This document shows positions 54,619 to 63,591 of a stretch of 64,000 bases of DNA, one piece after another. Position numbers and translations under genes: made by a program. Positions within the stretch are counted from its first letter, which is position 1, and each line of letters starts with the position of its first letter. The notes beneath the pieces are model-generated. The model was given only the letters and a program-made list of their open reading frames with translations. It had not been told where the DNA came from and made no database searches. The stretch comes from Terriglobia bacterium (GTDB lineage: Bacteria > Acidobacteriota > Terriglobia > Terriglobales > Acidobacteriaceae), in contig JAIQEU010000007.1 of the NCBI GenBank assembly GCA_020073665.1, positions 129,001 through 193,000 of the forward strand. The letters run 5' to 3'.

Positions 54619-55092
54619 CTAAAGACGGTGGCCTTTTTCCTCGATCAGCTTGCGCCAGGCTTCGTCATCTCCTAACAACTGGTGCCCAGCTTCTTGTAAG
54701 GCGCCTGCCGCCATGCCCCAAAATTCCTCTTGGACCAGAACGTAGTCGGTGTCGTAGGTGGAGATGGCAAAGATGGGCACTCCGCTTTGGGCAAGCGGGT
54801 CGATGAAGGCAGCAAGTATTCCAACTTGCGAAAAGGCAAACGGGCCTTGGAGCTTGAGGCAAATCCAGTGGGATTCGGAATTCACGTTCAGCGGAAGATT
54901 GTCCGCGGAGCAGACAATGGATAGCTCGTCTGAAGTTCGGGTCACCGAGGTAAAAACTCCGGCCAGCGCCCAATCGGGGATGGGGGCGTCGGCGGGAAGC
55001 TTGACGACGGCGAATGGACCGTTAAGCCATTCGAATTTGAGTTCAATCCGTTTGCGGGGCCGGTCGTCGTCGTCGTGATTGATCACAGGCAT
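54619..55092 (-). CDS. ACT-domain protein (CASTOR-like fold)
   Basis: 157 residues. Two ACT-like units: ELKFEWLNGPFAVVKL...LAGVFTSVTRT and WICLKLQGPFAFSQVGILAAFIDPLAQSGVPIFAISTYDTDYVLV. The second closely matches the DUF/ACT family of small amino-acid-binding proteins. There is no catalytic domain; it probably senses an amino acid. Confidence 0.8.
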   Translation of the reverse strand: MPVINHDDDDRPRKRIELKFEWLNGPFAVVKLPADAPIPDWALAGVFTSVTRTSDELSIVCSADNLPLNVNSESHWICLKLQGPFAFSQVGILAAFIDPLAQSGVPIFAISTYDTDYVLVQEEFWGMAAGALQEAGHQLLGDDEAWRKLIEEKGHRL

Positions 55093-55220
55093 TGTTGGTT
55101 TCCCTGTCCAGCCTTTTCTCTAATGTCTTCTCCGTGACTCCGTGACTCCGTGGTGGATGTTTTCTTCCCTCGCTTCGCTCGCTGCCCGGGCGAGTCGCCC
55201 GGCCCACACTGGCCCACGTC

Positions 55221-55910
55221 TTACCCTACGGCTTTGCGTAGCGCGGCCCTGGCCAGCAGACGGGTTGAATCGAGTGTCGGCAGCGGCGATGTGTCCGGCG
55301 TAACCAGCAGCGGGATCTCGGTGCAGCCCAGCACTACCGCGTCACAGCCTTCGTCGGCCAGGGATCGAATGACTTCCCGGAAATACGCGAGCGAGCGTGG
55401 CGTGAACTGCGCGTTCACCAGTTCGTCGAAGATGATCTGATTGATCTTGTCGCGCTCCATCGGCCCGGGAATGCGATATTCCAGCCCGGCCGCCTTCAGC
55501 TTCTCCGGGTAGACCGGCCCTTCCATCAGGTAGCGCGTGCCCAGCACGCCCAGGCGCTTGTAGTGGTCCCGTTTGGCTTCGGCGGCGACCTCTTGCGCGA
55601 TATGCAGCCATGGGCGCGGCGAGCGGTGCTCCACCAGGTCGAACGCCTGATGGATGGTGTTGTCGGGACAGAGTAGGAAATCGGCGCCGGCGCGGGCCAG
55701 CTTCTCCGCCGAAGACAGCATCAGCTCGGCAACACCTGCCCAGTCGTTCGCGTTGATGCACTTCATGTATTCCGCGAGCGCGTGGGTGTGCATGGAGACT
55801 TCCGGATGGTCGTGCCTACCCATGATCACCGTGCCTTCCAGGCAGATGGTGCGATAGCAGAGGGCGGCGCCCTCGGCGCTGCAGGCGACAATTCCGATGT
55901 GTTGGGGCAT
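55221..55910 (-). CDS. Aspartate/glutamate racemase family protein
   Basis: 229 residues from ATG 55910 (the longer frame to 55943 runs into intergenic repeat). MPQHIGIVACSAEGAALCY at the start and VVLGCTEIPLL near the end are family motifs; the second catalytic Cys (GCTEI) is present. In the first motif the position just before NTIH, usually Cys (CNTxH), is Asp here (LLCPDNTIH), with Cys two residues earlier. A racemase with one canonical Cys may prefer one direction or have a different substrate. A D-amino-acid role is inferred. Confidence 0.85.
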   Translation of the reverse strand: MPQHIGIVACSAEGAALCYRTICLEGTVIMGRHDHPEVSMHTHALAEYMKCINANDWAGVAELMLSSAEKLARAGADFLLCPDNTIHQAFDLVEHRSPRPWLHIAQEVAAEAKRDHYKRLGVLGTRYLMEGPVYPEKLKAAGLEYRIPGPMERDKINQIIFDELVNAQFTPRSLAYFREVIRSLADEGCDAVVLGCTEIPLLVTPDTSPLPTLDSTRLLARAALRKAVG

Positions 55911-56010
55911 AAAATCAGTCGTCAGTCTTCCGTCGTCAGCCAAACCGGTGTTGCCACCGGCTGATGGGACGACAAAGTATAATTCTTAGACTCTTTAACC
56001 GGGAGGACCG

Positions 56011-56388
56011 ATGCGCGAAGTCATTGCCACAAAAGATGGTCCGCAGGCGATTGGGCCTTATTCCCAAGCGATCCGGGCAAACGGTTTTATTTTCGTCTCC
56101 GGGCAGGTGGCGATTGATCCCTCGAACCAGCAGGTAATCAGCGGCGATGTGGCCGCCCAGACCGAGCGGGTGATGAAGAACCTCTCCGGCATCCTCAACG
56201 CTGCGGGCAGCGGGCTGGAAAAGGTCGTCCGCTCGACCGTGTTCCTCAAGAACATGGGCGACTTCGGCGCCATGAACGAAGTTTACGGGCGATACTTTAC
56301 CGCTGCGCCTCCGGCCCGGTCCACGGTGGAAGTGGCGCGTCTGCCGAAAGACGTGCTGGTAGAAATTGACGTGATCGCGCTGGCGTAG
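56011..56388 (+). CDS. ridA: RidA-family enamine/imine deaminase
   Basis: 125 residues with a GGGAGG site. GPYSQAI near the start, the Arg-containing SGQVAIDP, VVRSTVFLKNMGDF and PARSTVEVARLP with the key Arg (near residue 105) are all present. It hydrolyses reactive 2-aminoacrylate-type intermediates. A TATAAT box lies at 55978-55983. Confidence 0.95.
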   Translation: MREVIATKDGPQAIGPYSQAIRANGFIFVSGQVAIDPSNQQVISGDVAAQTERVMKNLSGILNAAGSGLEKVVRSTVFLKNMGDFGAMNEVYGRYFTAAPPARSTVEVARLPKDVLVEIDVIALA

Positions 56389-56445
56389 GCAAGGTGGGTT
56401 GGTTTTGAAATCTACAATCTGAAATCACACTTTACAGGAGAGTTC

Positions 56446-56904
56446 ATGAGAACAAGTCTGGCAGTACTGGCAGTGATCTTCTTGGCTGCGATGGTCAGTT
56501 TCGCGCAGGAAAAAGCTACACCTCGTCCGACCAGCGCCAGCGGGCCCACCAAGGTGACCGGCAAACCAACCACCCAGGCCGACGGGCTGCAATACTGGGA
56601 CATCAAGGTGGGCACCGGCAAGACCGCCCAGAAGGGCGACACCGTGACCGTAAACTACACCGGCTGGCTGACCGATGGAACGAAATTTGACAGCTCGGTC
56701 GGCAAAGCCCCCTTCACGGTGGAGAACCTAGGCAACGCGCCGGTCATCAAGGGATGGAACGAAGGCATCGTGGGAATGAAAGTCGGGGGCAAGCGCCAGC
56801 TGCGCATTCCCGGGGATCTCGCTTACGGGACTCGTGGCTATCCTGGCCTGATCCCGCCCAACGCCACCCTGATCTTTGATGTGGAATTGCTGGGTATAAA
56901 GTAA
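56446..56904 (+). CDS. FKBP-type peptidyl-prolyl isomerase, exported
   Basis: 152 residues. A signal peptide ([17 protein letters not shown]) is followed by an FKBP domain: [47 protein letters not shown] and [15 protein letters not shown]. Folding helper in the periplasm. Confidence 0.93.
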   Translation: MRTSLAVLAVIFLAAMVSFAQEKATPRPTSASGPTKVTGKPTTQADGLQYWDIKVGTGKTAQKGDTVTVNYTGWLTDGTKFDSSVGKAPFTVENLGNAPVIKGWNEGIVGMKVGGKRQLRIPGDLAYGTRGYPGLIPPNATLIFDVELLGIK

Positions 56905-56912
56905 CGAAAATG

Positions 56913-56991
56913 AAAACCGCAGGGGACGCTGCGGACGCAGAGGAATTTGAAGACAAGAATCCCTCTGGTACCCGGCGTCTCCTGCGGTTTT
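56913..56991. terminator. Long bidirectional hairpin between FKBP and rpmB
   Basis: aaaaccgcaggggacgc (56913-56929) pairs with gcgtctcctgcggtttt (56975-56991), 16 of 17, flanked by A- and T-rich runs. It lies between convergent genes. Confidence 0.7.
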
Positions 56992-56998
56992 GGTTTAT

Positions 56999-57187
56999 TT
57001 ACGCTTTTACGACTTTGCCGCTGCGCAGGCAGGAAGTGCAGACGCGGATGCGCTTGTTGGCGCCATTGACCTTGGCGTGGACCGGGCGCAGGTTGACGTT
57101 CCAGCGCCGCTTGCTCACGTTGTGGGCGTGGCTGATGTGGTTTCCGAATTGCGGCCCCTTGCCGCAGATATCACAAACTTGTGCCAT
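56999..57187 (-). CDS. rpmB: 50S ribosomal protein L28
   Basis: 62 residues. It has CDICGKGPQFGNHISHAHNV and a second CTSCLRSGKV, i.e. the zinc-binding form with two CxxC pairs. Length is normal. A C+ L28 often has a zinc-independent paralogue elsewhere. Confidence 0.96.
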   Translation of the reverse strand: MAQVCDICGKGPQFGNHISHAHNVSKRRWNVNLRPVHAKVNGANKRIRVCTSCLRSGKVVKA

Positions 57188-57286
57188 GGACTACTCCAGA
57201 TAGATTCAGATCTTGACCGGCAAAACATAGATTTTACCGGATTTGGGCGGTTTCGCCAAGTCCACGGCTACCCAGCCGCACTATGC

Positions 57287-57292
57287 GATACT
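57287..57292 (+). promoter_or_regulatory. Extended -10 (TGcGATACT) for the DUF971 gene
   Basis: GATACT with an upstream TG; six bases separate it from the ATG at 57299, which fits a leaderless transcript. There is no ribosome-binding site. Confidence 0.4.
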
Positions 57293-57298
57293 GAATTC

Positions 57299-57676
57299 AT
57301 GGCACCGTCGGCGGACCCCAAGTCGGTGAAAGTCAACCTCACCACCGGCAAGGGGGTGGACATTGAGTGGAAAGACGGGCACCAGTCCCACTATGGCTTC
57401 CCGTTCCTGCGGGATGCCTGTCCGTGCGCGCTATGCGACGAAGAGCGTAGCAAGACGAGCCGCAAGCCGGGTGATCCGCCGAAGCTAGCTCCCGGCGCCC
57501 TGCCCATGTTCAAACCCGCCGCCCTGCCGACGCTGGCCGATGCGGTGGGCAAGTACGCCATCCGCTTTCACTGGAACGACGGGCACGAGCTGGGAATCTA
57601 TTCCTGGCAGTTTCTGCGGGAAGTGTGCCCGTGCGAAGAGTGCAAGGCGGCGCGGGCAGCGGCGAAGGCAGGATAG
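57299..57676 (+). CDS. DUF971 protein
   Basis: 125 residues from ATG 57299. VDIEWKDGHQSHYGFPFLRDACPCALC and AIRFHWNDGHELGIYSWQFLREVCPCEEC are the DUF971 core, the same fold as the N-terminal domain of gamma-butyrobetaine hydroxylase; each CPCxxC may bind a metal. Often associated with Fe-S assembly or carrier (Mrp/ApbC) genes, but not here. Function unknown. Confidence 0.85.
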   Translation: MAPSADPKSVKVNLTTGKGVDIEWKDGHQSHYGFPFLRDACPCALCDEERSKTSRKPGDPPKLAPGALPMFKPAALPTLADAVGKYAIRFHWNDGHELGIYSWQFLREVCPCEECKAARAAAKAG

Positions 57677-57802
57677 CCAGACACACAACATCCTTCACTG
57701 TCTGTCTATCCAATTTCAAAACCTGTCCCAATCTGCGGAACCTATCCTCCCCATTTTGCGTACGTCTACCAGTGTGCACTCATGACATGAGGAGCCGGAA
57801 AG

Positions 57803-58909
57803 ATGATGAGGAGAACAAAGGTTGTGACCTGCTGTTGCGTGACGCTGGCGTGGTTGGTGGCGATTTCTTGCTTCGCCCAGAACACCATCCCCAAGACTTA
57901 CGAGAAGGTGAAGGTCGCGGAGGGGGTTTATGCTTTCATCGCCGAGGAGCCGAAGACCGAAATCGTCAGCGGAAACTCGGTGGCGGTGATCGGCGATGAC
58001 GGAGTCTTGGTGGTCGACACCATGCACTTCCCGTCGTTGACCCGCCGCATGATCGCCGACATCAAGCAGCTCACCGACAAGCCGGTGCGCTACGTGGTGA
58101 ACACGCACTGGCATCCCGACCATCTAATGGGGAATGGAGAATACAAGCAGGCCTTCCCCGATGTGGTCATCCTGAGCACGCCTTCCACGCGCGAGCAGAT
58201 GGAGAGCCAGGTCCCCACGACCTATATCCGGGACACCATCGCTCAAATTCCCGCCTACGTGAAAATCCTGCAGGAGCACCTGGATACCGGCAAAAAGAAG
58301 GACGGCAGCCCGCTGCGTCCCGTCGACCTTCAGCACTATCAGGATCTGATCGAGGAATCCAAGTTTTTTCTGCCCGAGTTGCAGCAGGCCAAATACACTC
58401 CTCCGAACCAGACGTTTGATCAGAGCATTACCGTTTATCTGGGCAAGCGACAGGTCAACGTGATGTTTCTGGGACGTGGCAACACTGCTGGCGATGCTGT
58501 TATCTATGTGCCCGACGCCAAGACGCTGATGACTGGAGACCTGGTGGTCTCGCCCACGCCTTACGCCTTTGGATCGTTTCTGACCGAGTGGGTCGAAACC
58601 CTGAAGAAGCTCGAAGCGCTTGGGGCGACGACGATTGTCCCCGGGCACGGCGATGTTCAGCATGACACGAGCTACATTGAGGAACTCATCAGCCTTCTGC
58701 AATCAACCACGTCGCAGGTACAGCAGGCGTTTGCTCAGGGGCTGAGCCTCGACGACACACGCAAGAAAGTCGATCTCAGCAGCTTCCGCAGGCAGATGGC
58801 GGGCGACAGCGACAAGTGGAATGAGGTGTTTCACACGGCATACGAAGTGCCGGCGGTGGAGCGGGCCTACCGTGAGGCGAAAGAGGGCAAGCTGAACGAC
58901 GAGAACTGA
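57803..58909 (+). CDS. Secreted MBL-fold metallo-hydrolase
   Basis: 368 residues. A signal peptide (VTCCCVTLAWLVAISCFAQ; a lipobox is unlikely) is followed by the HxHxDH zinc motif NTHWHPDHLMGNGEY, then GNTAGDAVIY and GHGDVQH. It resembles the class B subfamily of cyclase/hydrolase-like MBL proteins found in soil bacteria. Substrate unknown; not assignable as a carbapenemase without testing. Confidence 0.88.
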   Translation: MMRRTKVVTCCCVTLAWLVAISCFAQNTIPKTYEKVKVAEGVYAFIAEEPKTEIVSGNSVAVIGDDGVLVVDTMHFPSLTRRMIADIKQLTDKPVRYVVNTHWHPDHLMGNGEYKQAFPDVVILSTPSTREQMESQVPTTYIRDTIAQIPAYVKILQEHLDTGKKKDGSPLRPVDLQHYQDLIEESKFFLPELQQAKYTPPNQTFDQSITVYLGKRQVNVMFLGRGNTAGDAVIYVPDAKTLMTGDLVVSPTPYAFGSFLTEWVETLKKLEALGATTIVPGHGDVQHDTSYIEELISLLQSTTSQVQQAFAQGLSLDDTRKKVDLSSFRRQMAGDSDKWNEVFHTAYEVPAVERAYREAKEGKLNDEN

Positions 58910-58988
58910 CGCATCTTTGGGCAGCTTCCATTCGCAAATCCTCAATCCCTTGTAAAATTGAGGCAGCGAACCCGGAGCTTTCCCGCTT

Positions 58989-61538
58989 TTGTCTTTTCTC
59001 GACCAACTCAATCCGCAGCAGCGCGAGGCTGTCGAAACTACCGACGGCCCGGTGCTCATTCTGGCCGGGGCCGGGAGCGGGAAGACGCGCGTCATCACCT
59101 ACCGCATCGCCCACCTGATCGAAAACCTGGGCGCCATGCCGGAATCCATCCTGGCCATGACCTTCACCAACAAGGCCGCGGCGGAGATGGGTGAGCGCGT
59201 GGAGAAGCTGGTGGGTGGGCTTTCCATCGCCAAGCCGGTCATCTCGACTTTTCATTCTTTCTGCGTGCGCATGCTGCGGCGGGACATCGAGGCCTTGAGG
59301 ATTCTTTCCACCGTGCCGGGCTCGCCGCCCATCGGACACACCAAGCAGTTTGTCATCTACGACGAAAGCGACCAGCAGCAACTGGTGAAGTCGGTGATGA
59401 AGCGGCTGGGGATCGACGACAAACAAGTCACCCCGCGCTCGGTGCTGGCGCATATTTCCTGGGCCAAGAACCACATGCTCAATCCGCAGGAAGTTTATTT
59501 GAAGTCGGACGATCCCAAGACCGAGCGGGTGGCGCAAATCTACGAGGAGTATCGCAAGGAGCTGCGCAAGGCGAATGCGCTCGATTTCGACGACCTGCTG
59601 CTGGAAGCGGTGCGACTGCTGAAGGCGGCGTCGGAGGTGCGCGACTATTACAACCGGCGGTTTCATTACATTCTGGTGGATGAGTATCAGGACACCAACC
59701 GTCCGCAGTACGAACTGATGCGCCTGTTGGCCGGGACACGGCACAACGTCTGCGCGGTGGGCGATGAAGACCAATCGATTTACTCGTGGCGCGGGGCCGA
59801 TATCCGCAACATCCTGGAGTTTGAACAGGATTTTCCCGAAGCGAAGATTGTCCGCCTGGAACAGAATTACCGCTCGACCCAGAACATCCTGCAGGCGGCG
59901 TCGGCGGTAGTAGCCAACAACGTCCGGCGCAAGGGCAAGAACCTGTGGACGTCGCGGCAGGGCGGAACGCGGATCGGGTACTACGAGGCGCCTGACGGCG
60001 AGAACGAAGCGCTGTTCGCGGCCGATTACATTTCCAAGTACCTGCGCAAGGTGGCGGGTGAGGGCGAAAATGCCCGCGCGGCGGTGCTCTACCGCACCAA
60101 CTCGCAGTCGCGCCTGTTTGAAGAAGCCATGCGCCGTTATCAGTTGAAGTATCACGTAGTCGGCGGATTCTCGTTCTACGAACGGGCCGAAATCAAGGAC
60201 CTGATTTCGTACTTGAAGGTCATCCATAACCCCGACGATTCGATTTCGCTGCTGCGCGTGATTAATACGCCGACGCGCGGGATTGGCAAGACTACTCTCG
60301 AGACGCTGGAGCAAGTGGCATTGGAAACCGGAGTCTCGCTCTGGGGAGCGGTTGAGCAGGTGATCCAGCGGCAACTGCTACCGCCGCGGGCGTTGGCGGC
60401 TTTGAAGGGATTCCGCGACCTGATTGATGATGCCCGGGCCATGTTAGCGGGGACTTACGTCGAACGAATGCAGCGGACGTCGCAGTTGGACGAATCGGTG
60501 CCAGATGAGACCCTGGAAGACGAGCAGATTGCCTTCGATCCCGCGGCATTCAACAGTGGCGCCGGTGTCACGCCGGCAACTGGGGAATCGGAAGACACCG
60601 CGTTTCGCACTCCGGGCGGGCCCGCCAATACCGCCGAAATCCTCAAGTTCCTGATTGATCGCACGGGGTATATCAAGCAATTGGAGGAAGAAGATACGCC
60701 GGAGGCTTACTCCCGGGTCGAGAACCTGCGCGAGCTGGTCAATGCGGCCATGGATTCCCGCGATCGCGGCGAGACGCTCGACCAGTTTCTCGATCACGCG
60801 GCGCTGGTCAGCGACGCCGACGCTTACGATGAGCGCGCCCAGATCACGCTGATGACCCTGCACGCCGCCAAGGGCCTGGAGTTTCCCCTGGTATTTCTGT
60901 GCGGGCTGGAAGAGGGGCTGTTTCCGCACTCGCGGACGTTTCTGCAGCCCGACGACATCGAAGAAGAGCGGCGGTTGTGCTATGTGGGCATGACCCGGGC
61001 GATGGATTCGCTGGTGCTGACGCGGGCGGTGTACCGTCGGCGGTACGGAACCGACCTGCCGGAAGCCAGCGTGCCTTCGCGATTTTTGGAGGAAGTGCCG
61101 GGGGCTTTGATTGAAGACATCGGCACGCCTCGGCGGGCTCGAGCCTCTGCACGGGCGGGGGCGCCCGCGCCACACCAGCAGCACGCGGAGACCCACTACG
61201 CCTACGAAGATGAAGACCAGAGTGCCAGCTGGGTGGCCCCGGCCACGCAACGCCCGGCCGGAAAGTCGTACTCGGGAAAGACCTACAACTCTATCGACAA
61301 TATTGCGGAGTTTTTCGCCTCGCGGGGCAAGAAGTTCAGCCTCCCGAAGCTGCCGGTCGAGGAAGTGAAAGGCAAGAAGGGGTTCCGACCGGGGCAGAAG
61401 GTGCGGCATCCCAAGTACGGGGAAGGGACCGTCTACCAGCGCGAGGGAGATGGGGAAGATGCCAAGATTACGGTACAATTCCCTCGCTACGGCTTGAAGA
61501 AGCTGGTAGAAAAGTACGCGCAGCTGGAGAGGGCGTAG
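58989..61538 (+). CDS. pcrA: UvrD/PcrA superfamily 1A DNA helicase
   Basis: 849 residues from TTG 58989. Q motif LNPQQREAV, Walker A AGAGSGKT (about 28-35), FTNKAAAEM, Walker B VDEYQDTN, GDEDQSIYSWRGAD, VLYRTNSQSR, TLHAAKGLEF, YVGMTRA. The C-terminal basic HPKYGEGTV...FPRYG domain is the RNA-polymerase-binding tail of PcrA. Functions in nucleotide excision repair, replication fork rescue and removal of RecA. Confidence 0.95.
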   Translation: MSFLDQLNPQQREAVETTDGPVLILAGAGSGKTRVITYRIAHLIENLGAMPESILAMTFTNKAAAEMGERVEKLVGGLSIAKPVISTFHSFCVRMLRRDIEALRILSTVPGSPPIGHTKQFVIYDESDQQQLVKSVMKRLGIDDKQVTPRSVLAHISWAKNHMLNPQEVYLKSDDPKTERVAQIYEEYRKELRKANALDFDDLLLEAVRLLKAASEVRDYYNRRFHYILVDEYQDTNRPQYELMRLLAGTRHNVCAVGDEDQSIYSWRGADIRNILEFEQDFPEAKIVRLEQNYRSTQNILQAASAVVANNVRRKGKNLWTSRQGGTRIGYYEAPDGENEALFAADYISKYLRKVAGEGENARAAVLYRTNSQSRLFEEAMRRYQLKYHVVGGFSFYERAEIKDLISYLKVIHNPDDSISLLRVINTPTRGIGKTTLETLEQVALETGVSLWGAVEQVIQRQLLPPRALAALKGFRDLIDDARAMLAGTYVERMQRTSQLDESVPDETLEDEQIAFDPAAFNSGAGVTPATGESEDTAFRTPGGPANTAEILKFLIDRTGYIKQLEEEDTPEAYSRVENLRELVNAAMDSRDRGETLDQFLDHAALVSDADAYDERAQITLMTLHAAKGLEFPLVFLCGLEEGLFPHSRTFLQPDDIEEERRLCYVGMTRAMDSLVLTRAVYRRRYGTDLPEASVPSRFLEEVPGALIEDIGTPRRARASARAGAPAPHQQHAETHYAYEDEDQSASWVAPATQRPAGKSYSGKTYNSIDNIAEFFASRGKKFSLPKLPVEEVKGKKGFRPGQKVRHPKYGEGTVYQREGDGEDAKITVQFPRYGLKKLVEKYAQLERA

Positions 61539-61691
61539 AAACAGCTGCTAGCTTCCAGCTCTTAGCTCTTAGCCTTTGGCTAACAAGGACTAGCCACGGC
61601 GTAAGAGTGAAGCCCACGGCCTGAGTCGTGGGTTAGGGAAACGGCCGCCGGCATCGCGGCTAAATTATCGACAAAGGAAAATACGGAACTC

Positions 61692-61853
61692 ATGGCAGAT
61701 ACAAGCAAACTGAGCAAAGAAGATCGCAAGAAAGCAAAGCGCGCGGTGCGCAAAAAGAAAAAAGCGGAAAAGCCGCTCGGTAAACGAACTGTGCCCCGTG
61801 GCTCGGCCAAGCGCAAAGTGAAGAAGATGGTGCGCGGCCAGTCCAAGCGGTAG
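61692..61853 (+). CDS. Small highly basic protein
   Basis: 53 residues, about two fifths of them Lys or Arg, no Cys. Tight repetition of KK and KR suggests nucleic-acid or ribosome binding. Start ATG 61692, with AAAGGA 12 bp upstream. It is in the gap between pcrA and the permease; a shadow frame on the other strand is rejected. Homology cannot be checked. Confidence 0.5.
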   Translation: MADTSKLSKEDRKKAKRAVRKKKKAEKPLGKRTVPRGSAKRKVKKMVRGQSKR

Positions 61854-61915
61854 TTGTCGGTTGTCAGCGGCGCGGGCCTCGGCCCGCGCCAGTCCATTTT
61901 TAAAAGAAGGCGCCA

Positions 61916-63490
61916 TTGGCACAACCACCAACTAGCCAACCCGCAGCTGGGACCCAGTCGGGCAGCCAGCTTTTGTGCTGTAAATCCATCGACAAACTGA
62001 TTTCCAACGCCGACGAGCCCGGGCACCGGCTGCAGAAAACGCTCGGCCCGTGGTCGCTGACGGCGCTGGGCATCGGCGCAATCATTGGGTCGGGAATCTT
62101 TGTGCTGACCGGCACGGCGGCGGCGGGCGAGCATTTCGAGGCGCCTTCCATCCTGCACGCCCAGGTGCTCGATCTGATCGGCAACTTCCTGCGTACCGGA
62201 AGCACGGCTGGGGCATTGATGCATGGGCGTCCGGCAGCGGGGCCCTCGATTGCGATTTCGTTTCTGCTGGTGGCGGTGGCCTGCAGCTTTGCCGGATTGT
62301 GCTACGCGGAGCTGGCCTCGATGATCCCCATCGCGGGCAGCGCCTATACCTACTCGTACGCCACCCTGGGCGAAATCTTCGCCTGGATTATCGGCTGGGA
62401 CCTGATCCTGGAATATGTAGTCAGCAACGTGGCCGTGGCCGTGGGCTTCAGCGGATACACCAAGGCACAACTGGGGGCGTTCGGGATCAACTTGCCGGGA
62501 AAATGGGCAAGCCCGGTATTCGCTTCTGGGCACTGGACCGGGGCCTATTTCAACGTTCCGGGATTTCTGATCGTCTTCATCCTCACGTTGTTGCTGGTCC
62601 GCGGGGTGCGTGAATCGGCGGAAGCCAACAACATCATGGTCATGATCAAGATTGGCGCGATCCTGACCTTCCTGGTGGTGGGCGGCATGCTGGTGAACAA
62701 GGCGAACTGGACGCCGTTCGCGCCTTCCGGATTTGCCGGAATCGTGACCGGCGGCGCCATCGTGTTCTTCACCTACATCGGATTCGATTCGGTTTCGACT
62801 GCGGCCGAGGAATGTAAAACTCCACAACGCGATTTGCCCTTCGGCATCATCGCGTCGTTGGTGGTGTGCACGATACTTTACGTGGGCGTGGCCGTGGTGC
62901 TGCTGGGCATGATGAAGTACACGACTTTCGTCTCCGGTGAGGCGGCCGAGGCCCCGGTGGCCTACGCATTGAAGCAACTGGGAGCGCATCCGTTCTTCCG
63001 TTCGGTGATCGTTGTCGGCGCGCTGACCGGCATGATCTCGTCGCTGCTGGTGTTCCAGTACGGTCAGGCGCGAATCTGGTATGCGATGTCGCGGGATGGG
63101 TTATTGCCCAAGCTGTTCTCGGCAGTCCATCCCAAGTTCAAAACGCCGCACTGGTCCACGTGGATTGCATGTTTCGCAGTCGGCATTCCGGCGGGCATGG
63201 TGGACATCGGCGATGCTGCCGACCTCTCGAATATCGGCACGCTGTTCGCGTTCGCGCTGGTTTCCATGGGAGTAATTATTCTGCGCCGCAAGCAGCCCGA
63301 CCGGCCGCGCGTGTTCAAAGTCCCATTTGTGCCGTGGTTCCCTCTGATCTCGGTGATTTTGTGCGGAGGGCTGATGACCGGACTGACGGTGATCACCTGG
63401 ATCCGGTTCGTGGTGTGGCTTGGGATCGGCCTCTGCATCTACATTTTCTACAGCCGGCACCATAGTGAGTTCGCCAAAGGGAACCGGTAG
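61916..63490 (+). CDS. APC-superfamily amino acid permease
   Basis: 524 residues from TTG 61916 with AAGAAGG upstream. Twelve or so membrane helices; the first carries GIGAIIGSGIFVLTG, the family substrate-binding loop. SMIPIAGSAYTYSYATLGEIFAWIIGWDLILEY and FFTYIGFDSVSTAAEEC follow, as in cationic amino acid transporters. Proton- or Na-coupled uptake is likely; amino acid not determined. Confidence 0.93.
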   Translation: MAQPPTSQPAAGTQSGSQLLCCKSIDKLISNADEPGHRLQKTLGPWSLTALGIGAIIGSGIFVLTGTAAAGEHFEAPSILHAQVLDLIGNFLRTGSTAGALMHGRPAAGPSIAISFLLVAVACSFAGLCYAELASMIPIAGSAYTYSYATLGEIFAWIIGWDLILEYVVSNVAVAVGFSGYTKAQLGAFGINLPGKWASPVFASGHWTGAYFNVPGFLIVFILTLLLVRGVRESAEANNIMVMIKIGAILTFLVVGGMLVNKANWTPFAPSGFAGIVTGGAIVFFTYIGFDSVSTAAEECKTPQRDLPFGIIASLVVCTILYVGVAVVLLGMMKYTTFVSGEAAEAPVAYALKQLGAHPFFRSVIVVGALTGMISSLLVFQYGQARIWYAMSRDGLLPKLFSAVHPKFKTPHWSTWIACFAVGIPAGMVDIGDAADLSNIGTLFAFALVSMGVIILRRKQPDRPRVFKVPFVPWFPLISVILCGGLMTGLTVITWIRFVVWLGIGLCIYIFYSRHHSEFAKGNR

Positions 63491-63591
63491 TCGCGGAATG
63501 CGACTTCAGATTGCTGATTTTAGATTTCAGATTGATCAGGCTAATCTTTGCCGTGCTTGAATCTGCAATCTAAAATCGTAAATCTGAAATC

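Noticed and set aside
61580-62989. 469-codon minus-strand ORF
   Set aside because: Antisense shadow of the permease and the small basic gene; His/Gln/Arg-rich.
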